Positions 16,009-26,022 of a stretch of 55,604 nucleotides of DNA are shown here, piece by piece (positions within the stretch are counted from its first letter, which is position 1; every line of letters starts with the position of its first letter). Where the stretch lies: NCBI GenBank assembly GCA_027295505.1, contig JAPUKU010000047.1, forward strand, positions 1-55,604, in the 5' to 3' direction. The stretch is from Acidobacteriota bacterium. GTDB taxonomy: Bacteria; Acidobacteriota; Polarisedimenticolia; JAPUKU01. Below the pieces are notes generated by a model that had not been told where the DNA came from, made no database searches, and saw only the letters and a program-made list of their open reading frames with translations. The translations under genes and the position numbers were made by a program.

Positions 16009-18356
16009 GCCCCTTCGCCTTTTCGGAAGCCCAGCACGAGGGCACCGATGAGGCCCAGGAGGCCGAAGGCACGGCCCAGCTGAACGCTGAACGGTCTGAA
16101 ACGCCAGATCACGTCGTGGCGGCCGGGCTGCAAATGAACTCCCCGGAACGCACCGTTGACACGCAGGGAGTCCATCTCCACACCATCGACGCGCACTTCC
16201 CAACCCGGGTAGTCGGCATCGAGCAACACCGCGACTCCCGGAACCTCGGCCGTGCAGCGCAACCGCACCTGATCGGTGGTTGACTCCGCAAGGCTGCAGG
16301 TGCCCGACGGCGATCCGACCCCTGGAGTTTCCAGGTCCCGCAGGACTGCTCCGCCGTCCTCGGCCTCAACCCATACGTCGACGGGGCTAGAGGAGAGCCC
16401 CCTGCGGATCGCATCCCCTCCCTGAGCCACGGCCACACGCGGGGCAAAGAACACACGGGGCAGCGGGTCGCGCACGCGCCAGAGCCTCGGGGGCGGCAGA
16501 GACACCCCGTGGGCCACGGCCACCTCATCGACCCCGGGCGGAGGAGCCTCCCCATATGAGATCCACCATTCGGCGCCCGTGCGGCGCAGGATGCTCACCT
16601 TCTCCGTTCCATCGGCGTCCCGAACCCAGCGGCCCAGGCGCGCCGTGGACGCGGGCCACAACCGATCGGTTGGCCGCTCCAGCAGGTTGACGAGCCGGGC
16701 TTCGCTCGAGGTGTGGCGGGCCAGCGTGGCGCGATCGAAGAGAAAGCCCCAGAGGCGCGAAGCGTCGCGGGCCCGCAACTGGAACCCGGAAGGTCTCTCC
16801 TCGCGAAAAATGCGTGCCTCCGGCTGCAGCGACCCGGCGAAGAACGTGCGCAGGCGGAGGGCTTCAGCGGGGGCCGTGGGAACCAGATTGATCTGCGCCG
16901 CCCAGAGGTCTCCGGACACGAGCAGGATCCAGGCCGCAGCCATCACCGGTGGACGCAGCCGGGAGCGCAGCGGGCCCAGCAGCAGGACGGTGGCGCCGCA
17001 CAGCAGCAGCGCGATTGCCAGGCTGCGCCGCAGACCCGGCGCCGCAGCCTGCGCCAGCTGCGGTGGCAGAGAGAAGATCGACGCGGCCCAGCGCTCGCAC
17101 AGGGTGCCGCCGAATTGATCGGTGCAGACCAGGATTGCCAGGACAGCGCTGAGCGCCAGAAGGGCGATCGGGGCCGCGCGCCCGGGCACCGGCAGACGGA
17201 TCAACCGCTGCAGACCCCTGCCGGCCAGCACCGCGAGCGCACAGAAGATGCCGATGACGAACTTGCTGGGGTAACGCAGCCATCCGGCGGGAGAGCCGGC
17301 CGCACCGCCCCCCTGAATGAGCGGTCCGGCGATGCCGGCCGCCAGAGCCAGGCAGAGCAGCAAGCCCGCGCCGACCAGCAGCCGGTTCCGCCGGTTCAGA
17401 GAGCCCCAGCCCAGACCGGCCAGCGTCAGGAGGGGCACTCCCGCGTACAGGGAGACGAGCAACGGCATGGTGCCGGCGTGCCGTGTCTGGCTCCAGTAGC
17501 GGGAGGGATCGAACGACACCGCCTCGCCACCGAACCGGGGCAGGAACATCTCCCCCACACCGGCCATGTCGAGTGCCCAGCGGGTGCGCTCTTCCCCGGC
17601 GAGCCCCTCGCCACGCTCCGAATTGACGACCAGCTCCATCGCCGGCAGGACCAGAGGGGCTGCGAGCAGAAGGCTCAGCGCCACCCCTGCCACACCGACC
17701 GCGGACCGGCGGCTGAGTGGCGCGCCGCCGCGCGAACCGAGTCCCACCATCAGGCCGGATGCCCCCAGCGTTACGCCCAGCGCCACCGGCTCTCCGCCGA
17801 GCGCGCAGAGAGCCACGCTGACGCCCAGTAAAGCTGCATCCCTGCTCGACGCACGCCGGGCCAGGCCCAGGGCCGCCCAGCAGACCCAGGGCGCAGCGGC
17901 CGCCGCCAGGAGCAGGTTCGGCAGGTTGAGGGCAGAGATCAGGTAGCCGCTGCCACCGTAGGCGATCGCCGTGAGCACCGCCGGCGCGCGATCGAGCCCC
18001 AGCCTGCGGCCCAGACGGTAGGCACCTGCCTCACCCAGAAGCCAGGTGCCGATCAGTAGCCAGTTGAACGCCAGATCGAACGGCAGCAGGCCCTGGAGCC
18101 AGGAAAGGGGGTAGAGCGAAAGCGTGTTCGGATTCGCCAGATAGGGCACACCGCCTGATGCGTACGGATCCCACAGGGGCCAGCGCCACTGGGCAACCTC
18201 CGCGGCCCAGAACCGCCGCCAGGGGTACAGGTTCTGCAGCAAGTCGCGAAAGTACAGGACGCGGGAACCGACGAGCGCCGAGCGAAACCAGGGCACCGCA
18301 CTCGCCAGCAGTGCCAGAACCACCCAGTGCCGTTGCCGGATTTCAGGAATCGTCAC
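15984..18356 (-). CDS. YfhO-family multi-pass membrane protein
   Basis: 790 residues with about 12-14 membrane helices. The N-terminal loop (YFRDLLQNLYPWRRFW, then WPLWDPYASGGVPYLANP) is the hallmark of YfhO/GT-C-like proteins. A C-terminal periplasmic domain ends with a final helix. YfhO relatives take part in transferring sugars from lipid carriers on the outer face of the membrane. The gene overlaps the end of pilR by 14 bp, so it is transcribed with pilS-pilR. That placement directly ahead of pilA, with glycan genes behind, suggests a role in surface or pilin glycosylation (inference). Confidence 0.8.
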   Translation of the reverse strand: MTIPEIRQRHWVVLALLASAVPWFRSALVGSRVLYFRDLLQNLYPWRRFWAAEVAQWRWPLWDPYASGGVPYLANPNTLSLYPLSWLQGLLPFDLAFNWLLIGTWLLGEAGAYRLGRRLGLDRAPAVLTAIAYGGSGYLISALNLPNLLLAAAAAPWVCWAALGLARRASSRDAALLGVSVALCALGGEPVALGVTLGASGLMVGLGSRGGAPLSRRSAVGVAGVALSLLLAAPLVLPAMELVVNSERGEGLAGEERTRWALDMAGVGEMFLPRFGGEAVSFDPSRYWSQTRHAGTMPLLVSLYAGVPLLTLAGLGWGSLNRRNRLLVGAGLLLCLALAAGIAGPLIQGGGAAGSPAGWLRYPSKFVIGIFCALAVLAGRGLQRLIRLPVPGRAAPIALLALSAVLAILVCTDQFGGTLCERWAASIFSLPPQLAQAAAPGLRRSLAIALLLCGATVLLLGPLRSRLRPPVMAAAWILLVSGDLWAAQINLVPTAPAEALRLRTFFAGSLQPEARIFREERPSGFQLRARDASRLWGFLFDRATLARHTSSEARLVNLLERPTDRLWPASTARLGRWVRDADGTEKVSILRRTGAEWWISYGEAPPPGVDEVAVAHGVSLPPPRLWRVRDPLPRVFFAPRVAVAQGGDAIRRGLSSSPVDVWVEAEDGGAVLRDLETPGVGSPSGTCSLAESTTDQVRLRCTAEVPGVAVLLDADYPGWEVRVDGVEMDSLRVNGAFRGVHLQPGRHDVIWRFRPFSVQLGRAFGLLGLIGALVLGFRKGEGATKSVNRC

Positions 18357-19722
18357 GAGCCAGGCCGTACTTCTTGGCGAAGTACCGGAAGGAACGGAAG
18401 GTCATGCCCAGCTGGCGGGCCGCCTGCGACTGCACTCCTTCGCTCCGCTCGAGAGCCTGCCTCATGGCGTCCACACGCAGGTCTTCCAGCCGGGACTCCA
18501 GGTCGAGCCCCTCTTCGGGGATTTCGATGCCCGGAGCCGCGCCGGCTACCCTCCCCTCGCACACCTCGGGGGGAAGGCTCTGCGGCTGGATCATTCCAGC
18601 CGATTCCAGGGCCACGGCGCGCTCGATGACGTTCTCGAGCTCGCGTACGTTTCCGGGCCAGGCGTGCGCCTCCAGAAGCTCCATGGCCTGGCGGGAGATA
18701 CCCTTGAGGGGCTTGCCCATTTCCTTGCTCACCTTGGCCAGGAAGTGTTCCGCAAGGGTCGGGATGTCTTCCTTCTTCTCGCGCAGCGGTGGCAGGGGCA
18801 GCGGAATGACGTTGATGCGGTAGAACAGGTCCTCGCGGAACCTGCGCTCGCGCACCGCCTGGGCCAGGTCCTGGTTGGTGGCAGCGATGATCCGCACATT
18901 GACCGGAATCTCCTCGGTCCCGCCCACGCGCCGGATGCGCCGTTCCTGAAGAACGCGCAGTAGCTTGACCTGCATGGCGGTGGAGGTCTCCCCGATCTCG
19001 TCCAGGAAGATGCTGCCACCGTCGGCCACCTCGAACAGGCCTTTCTTGGAGGAGATGGCGCCTGTGAACGACCCTTTCGTGTGGCCAAAGAGCTCGCTCT
19101 CGAGGAGCTCGTCCGGCAGAGCCCCACAGTTGATCGAAATGAACGGCTTGTCCGCCCTCGGGCTGTTGAAGTGGATGGCCCGCGCAACCAGCTCCTTCCC
19201 GGTGCCGCTCTCACCCTGCACCAGCACGGTGCTGCCTGTCATGGAGATCTTCTCAACCAGAGACAGGACTGCTTTCATCTTTGGGCTGCGCCCGACGAGC
19301 TCCTCGAAGCGGTAGCGGCCACGCAACTCACGTTTGAGCTCCTGGTTCTCGCTGACCAGGCGGCGCCGCTCGAGGGCGTTACGGATGACAATCTTTAGCT
19401 CGTCGACATTGAATGGTTTGATGACGTAGTCACAGGCACCGAGCTTGAGCGCATCGATCGCCGATTCCGTGCTCGCGTAGGCGGTGATCATCATGACCGG
19501 CGTCTGGGCGGCGACTTCCTTCGAACGCCTGAGAATGTCCAGGCCACTCAGGTCGCCCATGCTCAGATCGGAGATCACCAGATCGTAGAGGCCGCCCTCC
19601 AGCAGGCGCATGGCTTCGCGTCCGGTGCCGGCAAGCTCTACCTCGTACCCCTCCTTGCGCAGCATGATGTCCAGGAAGTCGCGCATGCTGACTTCATCAT
19701 CGACGACCAGGATCTTCTCCAC
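18343..19722 (-). CDS. pilR: sigma-54-dependent response regulator PilR
   Basis: Response regulator of 459 residues in three parts. The receiver domain has the acidic pair DDE near residue 10, the phospho-acceptor Asp in VISDLSMGD, and the Lys in YVIKPFN. The AAA+ domain has Walker A GESGTGKE, the sigma-54 contact loop GSFTGA, and Walker B SIFLDEIGE. The Fis-type HTH ends in FRSFRYFAKKYGL, a sequence typical of PilR. The true start is the GTG at 19722, preceded by AGGAG; the track extends it through pilS. It should activate pilA through the sigma-54 promoter at 15862-15877 when phosphorylated by PilS. Confidence 0.95.
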   Translation of the reverse strand: MEKILVVDDEVSMRDFLDIMLRKEGYEVELAGTGREAMRLLEGGLYDLVISDLSMGDLSGLDILRRSKEVAAQTPVMMITAYASTESAIDALKLGACDYVIKPFNVDELKIVIRNALERRRLVSENQELKRELRGRYRFEELVGRSPKMKAVLSLVEKISMTGSTVLVQGESGTGKELVARAIHFNSPRADKPFISINCGALPDELLESELFGHTKGSFTGAISSKKGLFEVADGGSIFLDEIGETSTAMQVKLLRVLQERRIRRVGGTEEIPVNVRIIAATNQDLAQAVRERRFREDLFYRINVIPLPLPPLREKKEDIPTLAEHFLAKVSKEMGKPLKGISRQAMELLEAHAWPGNVRELENVIERAVALESAGMIQPQSLPPEVCEGRVAGAAPGIEIPEEGLDLESRLEDLRVDAMRQALERSEGVQSQAARQLGMTFRSFRYFAKKYGLARDDS

Positions 19723-19727
19723 CGGGC

Positions 19728-21401
19728 TCACTCCTGGGCCGTCATCGCCAGCGCGGGCGCCGGCACCGCGATGGCCGGCAGGTTGATACAGATTTCGGTA
19801 CCGCAGCCCGGCACACTGCGCACCCGCACGGTTCCCCCATGCTCCTGTACGGCGCGGTAGACGATGGCCAGACCCAGCCCTGTGCCACCCCGGAAGGAGC
19901 CCTGGAAGGGTCGGAAGCAACTCTGCACCTGCTCGGGTGTCATGCCTACCCCCTGATCACGAAAAACCAGCTCGCGGCCGCCGGTTTTCGAGCCTTGCAC
20001 GGTCATCCTGAGGCACCCTCCGTCCGGCATGGCTTTGAGCGCGTTTGTGGCCAGGTTCCAGATCACTTGCTTGATGAGGTTCGGATCGGCGGTGCAGCGG
20101 GCGGCCTGAGGGTCGATGTCGCACTCCAGCGAGTGGGAGGTCCGGAACTCCCTGCTGTTGCGCAGCAGGGCGGCCGTCTCTTTCAGAAGGATCCCCAGAT
20201 CGGTCGGTTGGGGGTGGAACTGGCCGGGCTTGGCGAAGAGCAGAAAGTCACGGATGGTTCTCTCCAGCCGTTGCGATTCCTTGAGGATGATGTCCATCAG
20301 GCTGGACTGCTCCCCCTTCAGATCGAGATCGGACCGCAGCACCTGGACCGAGCCGGTCATCGAGGCAAGCGGGTTTCGAAGCTCATGGGCGAGTCCGGCG
20401 GCCATCTCCCCGAGGACGGCCATGCGATCCTTGATCTTGACCTCGTCCGCCAGGGCACGCACGTCGCTGAGATCCTGGAACGAGAAGATGAACCCTTCGG
20501 GCTGGCCTTCCGGGTTGAGCAGAAGAGACGCCGAGAAGCCGAGGGTAAGGCGCTGCCCGAGCGCGTTATTATAGTCTTTCTCATACCTCAGACGACGGCG
20601 GTCCTCAATCTGTCCGCGGAGCTGCTCCAGGAAGCCCGGATCTTCGTCCAAAAGATCGCACAGGTTCGCGCCCCGTAGCTCCTCCTGCGTACGTCCGAGG
20701 ATTTCGGCTCCCGGGGGATTGATAAAACGCACCCGGCCATGCAGGTCCGTGGCCAGGATGCCGCTGTGGATGCTCCGCAGGATGTCGCTGTTGAGCGCCT
20801 GCAGTGCGGCCAGCTCGAAACGGTGACGTTCCAGCTCGCGCCCGGTTAGCCGATGGCGCTCCGCGAGATACGACATCGCCAGAGCCGCACAGTAGAAGCC
20901 CACGAAATGCACCGCCACCGAGTAGTAGACGCGCAGCTTTTCGGTCTCGGAGAACGGATCCAGCCGCGCGGGATACCCCTCCAGCCAGCCGTACATCAGC
21001 AGAACCACCATGCCTGAATAGAGGATCCAGGACAGAGATGCTGTCAGCAGCGCTCCCCGCCGCCCCAGAAACATCGCCCCCACGACCACCGACAGGACAT
21101 AGAGGAACGAAAACGAGCTTTCGGCGCCTCCGCTGATGTAGACAAAAACCGTGGTGACGGCCAGATCCCCCAAGACCTGGAGGTAGACGAAGGCGCGGCT
21201 GTCGCGCAACCAGGGATAGGCAATGCCGTACGCCGCACTCAGGATGTAGATCGCGGCGGTGAGGAGAAACAGCGGATAGAGGGAGAGGACGGGCAGGAAG
21301 ATCAACTCCACCACGAAAGCGGCGATTAGAAGCGTGGTGGAAGCCACCACCCGCACGACCATCAACTGCAGGAGGTGGGGCTCGAACTCTCGCTCGGACA
21401 T
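19728..21401 (-). CDS. pilS: sensor histidine kinase PilS
   Basis: 557 residues. The N-terminal half has six closely spaced membrane helices and almost no periplasmic domain, the distinctive PilS layout. A PAS domain (IHSGILATDLHGRVRFIN) follows. HisKA has its His in AAGLAHELRNPLASM, and the HATPase domain shows NLATNALKAM, DQGVGM and GGTGLGLAIV. PilS senses pilin in the inner membrane in Pseudomonas (established there). Here it overlaps or abuts pilR and follows pilC, so the two-component pair is built into the pilus operon. Confidence 0.95.
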   Translation of the reverse strand: MSEREFEPHLLQLMVVRVVASTTLLIAAFVVELIFLPVLSLYPLFLLTAAIYILSAAYGIAYPWLRDSRAFVYLQVLGDLAVTTVFVYISGGAESSFSFLYVLSVVVGAMFLGRRGALLTASLSWILYSGMVVLLMYGWLEGYPARLDPFSETEKLRVYYSVAVHFVGFYCAALAMSYLAERHRLTGRELERHRFELAALQALNSDILRSIHSGILATDLHGRVRFINPPGAEILGRTQEELRGANLCDLLDEDPGFLEQLRGQIEDRRRLRYEKDYNNALGQRLTLGFSASLLLNPEGQPEGFIFSFQDLSDVRALADEVKIKDRMAVLGEMAAGLAHELRNPLASMTGSVQVLRSDLDLKGEQSSLMDIILKESQRLERTIRDFLLFAKPGQFHPQPTDLGILLKETAALLRNSREFRTSHSLECDIDPQAARCTADPNLIKQVIWNLATNALKAMPDGGCLRMTVQGSKTGGRELVFRDQGVGMTPEQVQSCFRPFQGSFRGGTGLGLAIVYRAVQEHGGTVRVRSVPGCGTEICINLPAIAVPAPALAMTAQE

Positions 21402-21455
21402 GGTCAGCGCTGCGCCTGGAGCCGCTGGAGCGGCCCGTTCGGGCTTCTCCCTGGC

Positions 21456-22658
21456 TCAGCCGATCTGGCTGATGAGGGTGAACAGCGGTAGGTACATGGC
21501 GATTACGATGCCGCCGATGACCACACCCAGGAACGAGATCATGATCGGCTCCATCAACGTCAGCAGGTTATTCACGCCCTCATCAACCTCGTCCTCATAG
21601 AAATCCGCGATCTTGCTGAGCATCGCGTCGAGGGCTCCGGTCTGTTCACCTACCGAGATCATCTGTACGACCATGGGCGGGAAAACTCCGGTCTCACGCA
21701 GTGGATCGGAAATGGTCCTGCCTTCCTCGATGCTCTTGCGGGTTGTCATGATGGCATCCGCCACGATGATGTTACCGGCGGTCTTGGCGGTGATCTCGAG
21801 ACTCTCGAGGATGGGCACACCGCTCGCGATCAGCGTCGACAGGGTGCGGCAAAAGCGTGCCACGGCAATCTTGCGCATGAGACCACCGATTAGAGGCATG
21901 CGCAGGACCAGGCCGTCGATGACGTGCTCGCCCTGGTTCGTCTTGTAGTAGCGGTTAAACATGATGAAAGCGCCGATGCCGCCCAGAACGAGGAGCCACA
22001 TGAAACGGCCGAGGAAGCGGCTGATGGCGATAACGATACGGGTTGGCAGGGGCAGCGTTGCGCCCAGGCCCTCGAACAGGGTGGCAAAGGTGGGAATGAC
22101 CTTCCACAGAATGAGCGTGACGACGCCGATAGCTATGGTGATGACGGCAACGGGGTAGATGCTGGCCGAACGCACCGATGCCCTCAGCTTCACGGCTTTC
22201 TCGATGTACACCGAGAGCCTCTGCAGAATGGTGTCGAGAATACCTCCGGCCTCACCGGCGGCCACCATGTTAGCGAACAGATCGCTGAAGATCTTGGGGT
22301 GCTTGCGCAGGGAGTCGGCGAGCGTGGACCCCGACTCGACATCCTGGCGGACTGCGAACAAGACTTTCTGAAAGGCGCGGTTGTCATTCTGCGAAGCCAG
22401 GATCTCGAGGCACTGCACGAGTGGCAGGCCGGCGTCGATCATGACCGAAAACTGACGGGTGAAGATGGCAATCTCTTTCTGAGATACGCCACCGCCGAAC
22501 TTCGGAAGGGCGAACTCTTTCCCCTTCTCGGTGACCCCGGTGACAATGATCTGCTGCCGCCGCAGGGTAGCAATCACGGCGTCCTTGTTGGTAGCCTCCA
22601 GAACTCCTTCCTGCTGAGCGCCTCCCCGATTCTTGCCTTTCCAGGCGAAGGTTGCCAT
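21456..22658 (-). CDS. pilC: type IV pilus inner-membrane platform protein PilC
   Basis: T2SF/GspF-family protein of 400 residues with two repeated cytoplasmic helical bundles and three membrane helices. Conserved stretches are FTRQFSVMIDAGLPLVQCLEIL (first repeat) and FCRTLSTLIASGVPILESLEI (second repeat), with EEGRTISDPLRETGVFPPMVVQM and a final membrane helix. PilC couples the PilB and PilT motors to pilin insertion and extraction. It lies between pilT and pilS with small gaps, the classical B-T-C order. Confidence 0.97.
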   Translation of the reverse strand: MATFAWKGKNRGGAQQEGVLEATNKDAVIATLRRQQIIVTGVTEKGKEFALPKFGGGVSQKEIAIFTRQFSVMIDAGLPLVQCLEILASQNDNRAFQKVLFAVRQDVESGSTLADSLRKHPKIFSDLFANMVAAGEAGGILDTILQRLSVYIEKAVKLRASVRSASIYPVAVITIAIGVVTLILWKVIPTFATLFEGLGATLPLPTRIVIAISRFLGRFMWLLVLGGIGAFIMFNRYYKTNQGEHVIDGLVLRMPLIGGLMRKIAVARFCRTLSTLIASGVPILESLEITAKTAGNIIVADAIMTTRKSIEEGRTISDPLRETGVFPPMVVQMISVGEQTGALDAMLSKIADFYEDEVDEGVNNLLTLMEPIMISFLGVVIGGIVIAMYLPLFTLISQIG

Positions 22659-22680
22659 CGGCTATTCTCCCTGATCCCTC

Positions 22681-23811
22681 TTAGCGGCGTCCCGCCACAG
22701 GAGACCGCATGCCCGGCTTTTGCACTCCCGGAGCCGCGGTTCCTGAGCCACGATTGATCATGTCCTGCAGTTCGTCCGGTTTTGATGAGTAACTCAGAGC
22801 CGTTTCCAGGCTGATCATCTTCTTGAAGTAAAGCGTCGACAGGGCCTGATTAAAGGTTTGCATTCCGCTGCCGGCCTGACCTGTCTGCATCGATGAATAG
22901 ATCTGGTGGATCTTGTCTTCCCGGATCAGGTTCCGCACTGCAGGGGTCGGTATGAGGATCTCCATGCAGAGCACCCGCCCCCGGCCGTTCGCCCGAGGCA
23001 AGAGCGATTGACACATGATGCCTTCGATCACGAACGAGAGCTGGGCGCGGATCTGGGACTGCTGGTGCGCCGGGAAGACGTCGATGATGCGGTTGATCGT
23101 CTGTGCCGCCGAGTTGGTATGCAGCGTGGCGAATGTCAGGTGTCCCGTCTCAGCAATGCGAAGTGCCGATTCGATGGTCTCCAGGTCTCGCATTTCCCCA
23201 ATGAGCACCACGTCGGGATCCTCGCGGAGGGCCGACTTGAGAGCGGCCGCAAATGAATGGGTGTCTGCGAACAGCTCCCGCTGATTGACGAGGCATTTCT
23301 TGTGCCCGTGCAGGTACTCGACCGGATCTTCGATGGTGATGATGTGCTCCTGACGCTCGGTGTTGACCTTGTCGATCATGGCGGCCAGCGTCGTCGATTT
23401 TCCGCTACCCGTCGGGCCCGTGACCAGAACCAGGCCGCGCGGCTTCCGGGTGACCGCCGCGACCACCTCGGGCAGACCCAGATCCTTGAAGCTCTTGATC
23501 TCGTACGGAATCGTACGCAGAGCGGCCGCCACCGCTCCACGCTGGTTGAAGATGTTTGCTCGGAAGCGGGCCAGGCCCTTGACCCCGAACGAGAAGTCAA
23601 GCTCCAGGTTCTCCTCGAAACGGTGCTTCTGGTTGTCTGTGAGCACGCTATAGACGAGCTGCTTGGTATCCACGGGAGTGAGCGGCGGCAACTGCAGGGG
23701 CACGAGCTTCCCGTCGATGCGAATCTGTGGCGGGGAGTTGGTGGTGATGTGCAGATCCGTCCCTCCCTGTTCGATCAGGGTTTTCAACAGTTGATGCAGC
23801 GTGACTGGCAT
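22681..23811 (-). CDS. pilT: type IV pilus retraction ATPase PilT
   Basis: GspE-superfamily hexameric ATPase of 376 residues. It has an N-terminal PAS-like domain (GGTDLHITTNSPPQIRIDG), Walker A GPTGSGKST (about 131-139), the Asp box IEDPVEYLH, Walker B DVVLIGEMRD, and the His box TFATLHTNSA. The length and the absence of a long N-terminal MshEN domain separate it from PilB. PilT drives retraction and twitching. The C-terminal tail is Gly/Pro-rich. Confidence 0.97.
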   Translation of the reverse strand: MPVTLHQLLKTLIEQGGTDLHITTNSPPQIRIDGKLVPLQLPPLTPVDTKQLVYSVLTDNQKHRFEENLELDFSFGVKGLARFRANIFNQRGAVAAALRTIPYEIKSFKDLGLPEVVAAVTRKPRGLVLVTGPTGSGKSTTLAAMIDKVNTERQEHIITIEDPVEYLHGHKKCLVNQRELFADTHSFAAALKSALREDPDVVLIGEMRDLETIESALRIAETGHLTFATLHTNSAAQTINRIIDVFPAHQQSQIRAQLSFVIEGIMCQSLLPRANGRGRVLCMEILIPTPAVRNLIREDKIHQIYSSMQTGQAGSGMQTFNQALSTLYFKKMISLETALSYSSKPDELQDMINRGSGTAAPGVQKPGMRSPVAGRR

Positions 23812-23849
23812 TCACTTGTCTCCTATACCACCCGGGGGGATAACCGAAC

Positions 23850-25577
23850 TCATAGGACAGTTTCGCGTACGACCTCCTCGATAGTGGTCGATCCTTCACG
23901 CAGTTTCTGCAGTCCGCTGCCGCGCAGGGTGAGCATCCCGTCTTCCACGGCCTTGTTCTTGAGCTCGGTCGTGGAGGCACCGGTCAGGATCATTTCGCGC
24001 AGGCTTTCGGTGATCTCCATGACCTCGTAGACGCCCACGCGGCCCTTGTAACCCGTGTTGTTGCAGGTCGTGCAGCCCCGCCCTTTGTAGATCCTGATCT
24101 TCGGGGCTTCCTGCTCACCGAAACCGATGTCAACCAGTGCCTGGGGCGGCACCTTGATGTCCTCCTTGCAGTCCTTGCACACGCGTCGGATGAGACGCTG
24201 GGCACAGATCAGGTGGACCGAAGTGGCCACCAGGAACGGCTCAATGCCCATGTTCATGAGGCGGTTGATGGTGCCGGGGGCGTCGTTTGTATGCAGGGTC
24301 GAGAGCACGAGGTGTCCCGTGAGGGCCGCCTTGACCGCGATCTCCGCGGTTTCGAAATCACGGATCTCGCCCACCAGAACGATATTCGGATCCTGTCGAA
24401 GGAAGGAACGCAGGGCCGCGGCAAAGTTCAGACCGATTGACTCCTTCATCTGCACCTGGTTGATCCCGTGCAGGTTGAACTCCACGGGATCCTCGGCCGT
24501 CATGATGTTCGTCTCCGGCGTGTTGACACGAGAGATGGAGGAGTAAAGCGTGTTCGTCTTGCCGCTTCCTGTCGGGCCGGTGACCAGGACCATGCCGTAG
24601 GGCCGGAAGATAGCCCGCTCGAACTTCTTGAACGACTCCTGCTCGAAGCCCAGTTTGGTCATGTCCAGCATCAACTTGTCTTTGTCGAGAAGCCGGAGCA
24701 CAATCTTTTCGCCAAACAGCGTCGGCAGGCAGCTGACGCGATAATCCATCTCCTTGTTCTTGCCGCTGAGCTTCATCTTGATCTTGATGCGGCCGTCCTG
24801 TGGCAGGCGCTTCTCGGAGATGTCGAGCTTGGCCATGATCTTGACACGGGAAGTGATCGCGTCACGAAGCTTCAACGGCGGATTCATGATCTCGTACAGC
24901 ACGCCGTCGATGCGGAAGCGCACGCGGAAATCCGTCTCGTACGGCTCGATGTGGATGTCGCTGGCCCCCCGCTTGATCGAGTCGGTGAGGATCAGGTTGA
25001 CGAGCTTGACGACCGGCGCTTCCTCTGTCGAGGCCGCCAGTTTCTGGATGTCGATGTCCTCCTCGTCGTCCATGACCTCGAGGTTGGCGTCCTCGGCGCT
25101 CTGGCCGAGGTCGGACATTTCTTCCATCACCTTCTTGAGCTCGAGCGCGTGGGAGGATCCGTAATAGCGGTCGATGGCTTCCTTGATCGAGGATTCCGCG
25201 GCCACCACGGGCTCGACGTTGTATCCGGTCATGAACTTGATGTCATCCATGGCGAACACGTTTGTCGGATCGACCATGGCGATAGTGATGGTGGCACCGT
25301 GCCGGTTGACGGGCATGATCATGTATTTCTGGGCTACTTCCGAGGGCACCAGCTTGATGACGGTCTCGTCGATCTCGTAGTCGGAAAGCTGGACCGCTGG
25401 CACCCCGAACTGTTCGGACAACACCTTGGTGATCTCGCCTTCCTTGGCGAAGCCGAGCGTCACCAGATTCGAGCCCAGCTTGCCTCCATCTGACTTCTGC
25501 CGCCCGAGGGCCTCCTTCAGCTGGCCGTCAGTGATCAGGCCGGCCTTGACCAGCAGCTCGCCGAGTTTCATCGCCAT
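23850..25577 (-). CDS. pilB: type IV pilus assembly ATPase PilB
   Basis: 575 residues. The MshEN/T2SSE_N domain comes first (LGELLVKAGLITDGQL, then FGVPAVQL); domains of this type in some PilB proteins bind cyclic di-GMP. The motor domain has Walker A GPTGSGKTN, EDPVEF, Walker B NIVLVGEIRD and HTND. A four-cysteine zinc site (CKDC and CTTC) marks assembly ATPases. It is the first gene of the run pilB-T-C-S-R-yfhO. Start codons at 25577 and 25571 are both ATG and I kept the longer. Confidence 0.97.
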   Translation of the reverse strand: MAMKLGELLVKAGLITDGQLKEALGRQKSDGGKLGSNLVTLGFAKEGEITKVLSEQFGVPAVQLSDYEIDETVIKLVPSEVAQKYMIMPVNRHGATITIAMVDPTNVFAMDDIKFMTGYNVEPVVAAESSIKEAIDRYYGSSHALELKKVMEEMSDLGQSAEDANLEVMDDEEDIDIQKLAASTEEAPVVKLVNLILTDSIKRGASDIHIEPYETDFRVRFRIDGVLYEIMNPPLKLRDAITSRVKIMAKLDISEKRLPQDGRIKIKMKLSGKNKEMDYRVSCLPTLFGEKIVLRLLDKDKLMLDMTKLGFEQESFKKFERAIFRPYGMVLVTGPTGSGKTNTLYSSISRVNTPETNIMTAEDPVEFNLHGINQVQMKESIGLNFAAALRSFLRQDPNIVLVGEIRDFETAEIAVKAALTGHLVLSTLHTNDAPGTINRLMNMGIEPFLVATSVHLICAQRLIRRVCKDCKEDIKVPPQALVDIGFGEQEAPKIRIYKGRGCTTCNNTGYKGRVGVYEVMEITESLREMILTGASTTELKNKAVEDGMLTLRGSGLQKLREGSTTIEEVVRETVL

Positions 25578-26022
25578 GATTGTGCTGGCCTCACCGCTCC
25601 GAAGGTTTTTGCTCTAAGTCCTTATGAATCAAGCAGGTGCCCACTTTCAAACCCGGTGTAATATGGGTCCCGCTCCCTTACCTGTCAAGAAAGGGCCCGC
25701 TGGCGTCATGCCAGGAGCAATCGGGCCCAGGCAGCAAATATATTTCCCGAACAGCGGAGTTCAAGCCAGACGTCCCTCGGGAGGAGCCCTGGCTTGTTCT
25801 TGAGCGCGATCGTCCCCGTCTACAACGAGGTCAGCACGATCCGGAAAATTCTGGAACAAGTGGCAGCGGAGCCAGGGGGGGGGTACGGGGCCTTGGAGGT
25901 GCGGATCTTGTGCAGCGGCCCTGTGGCGCGTCCTCTGCTGCCGCCTCACCCGCCCCTGATCTGCTGGGACCCTCCCCTCCAGGAGCGTTCGGAACGGGTC
26001 AGTTTCGGCTCAGAGAGTGGCC
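25578..26022. other. 445-bp interval without an intact gene
   Basis: The interval holds the presumed leader/promoter of pilB near its left end, a glycosyltransferase fragment on the plus strand (listed separately) and a run of ten G near 25875. The 147-residue plus-strand ORF across it is Pro/Gly/Arg-rich with no family resemblance. I see no tRNA, no convincing terminator and no IS ends. Confidence 0.6.

Noticed and set aside
24468-25493. 341-residue plus-strand ORF antisense to pilB
   Set aside because: His/Leu/Asp-rich mirror translation of a highly conserved ATPase gene; no domain seen.
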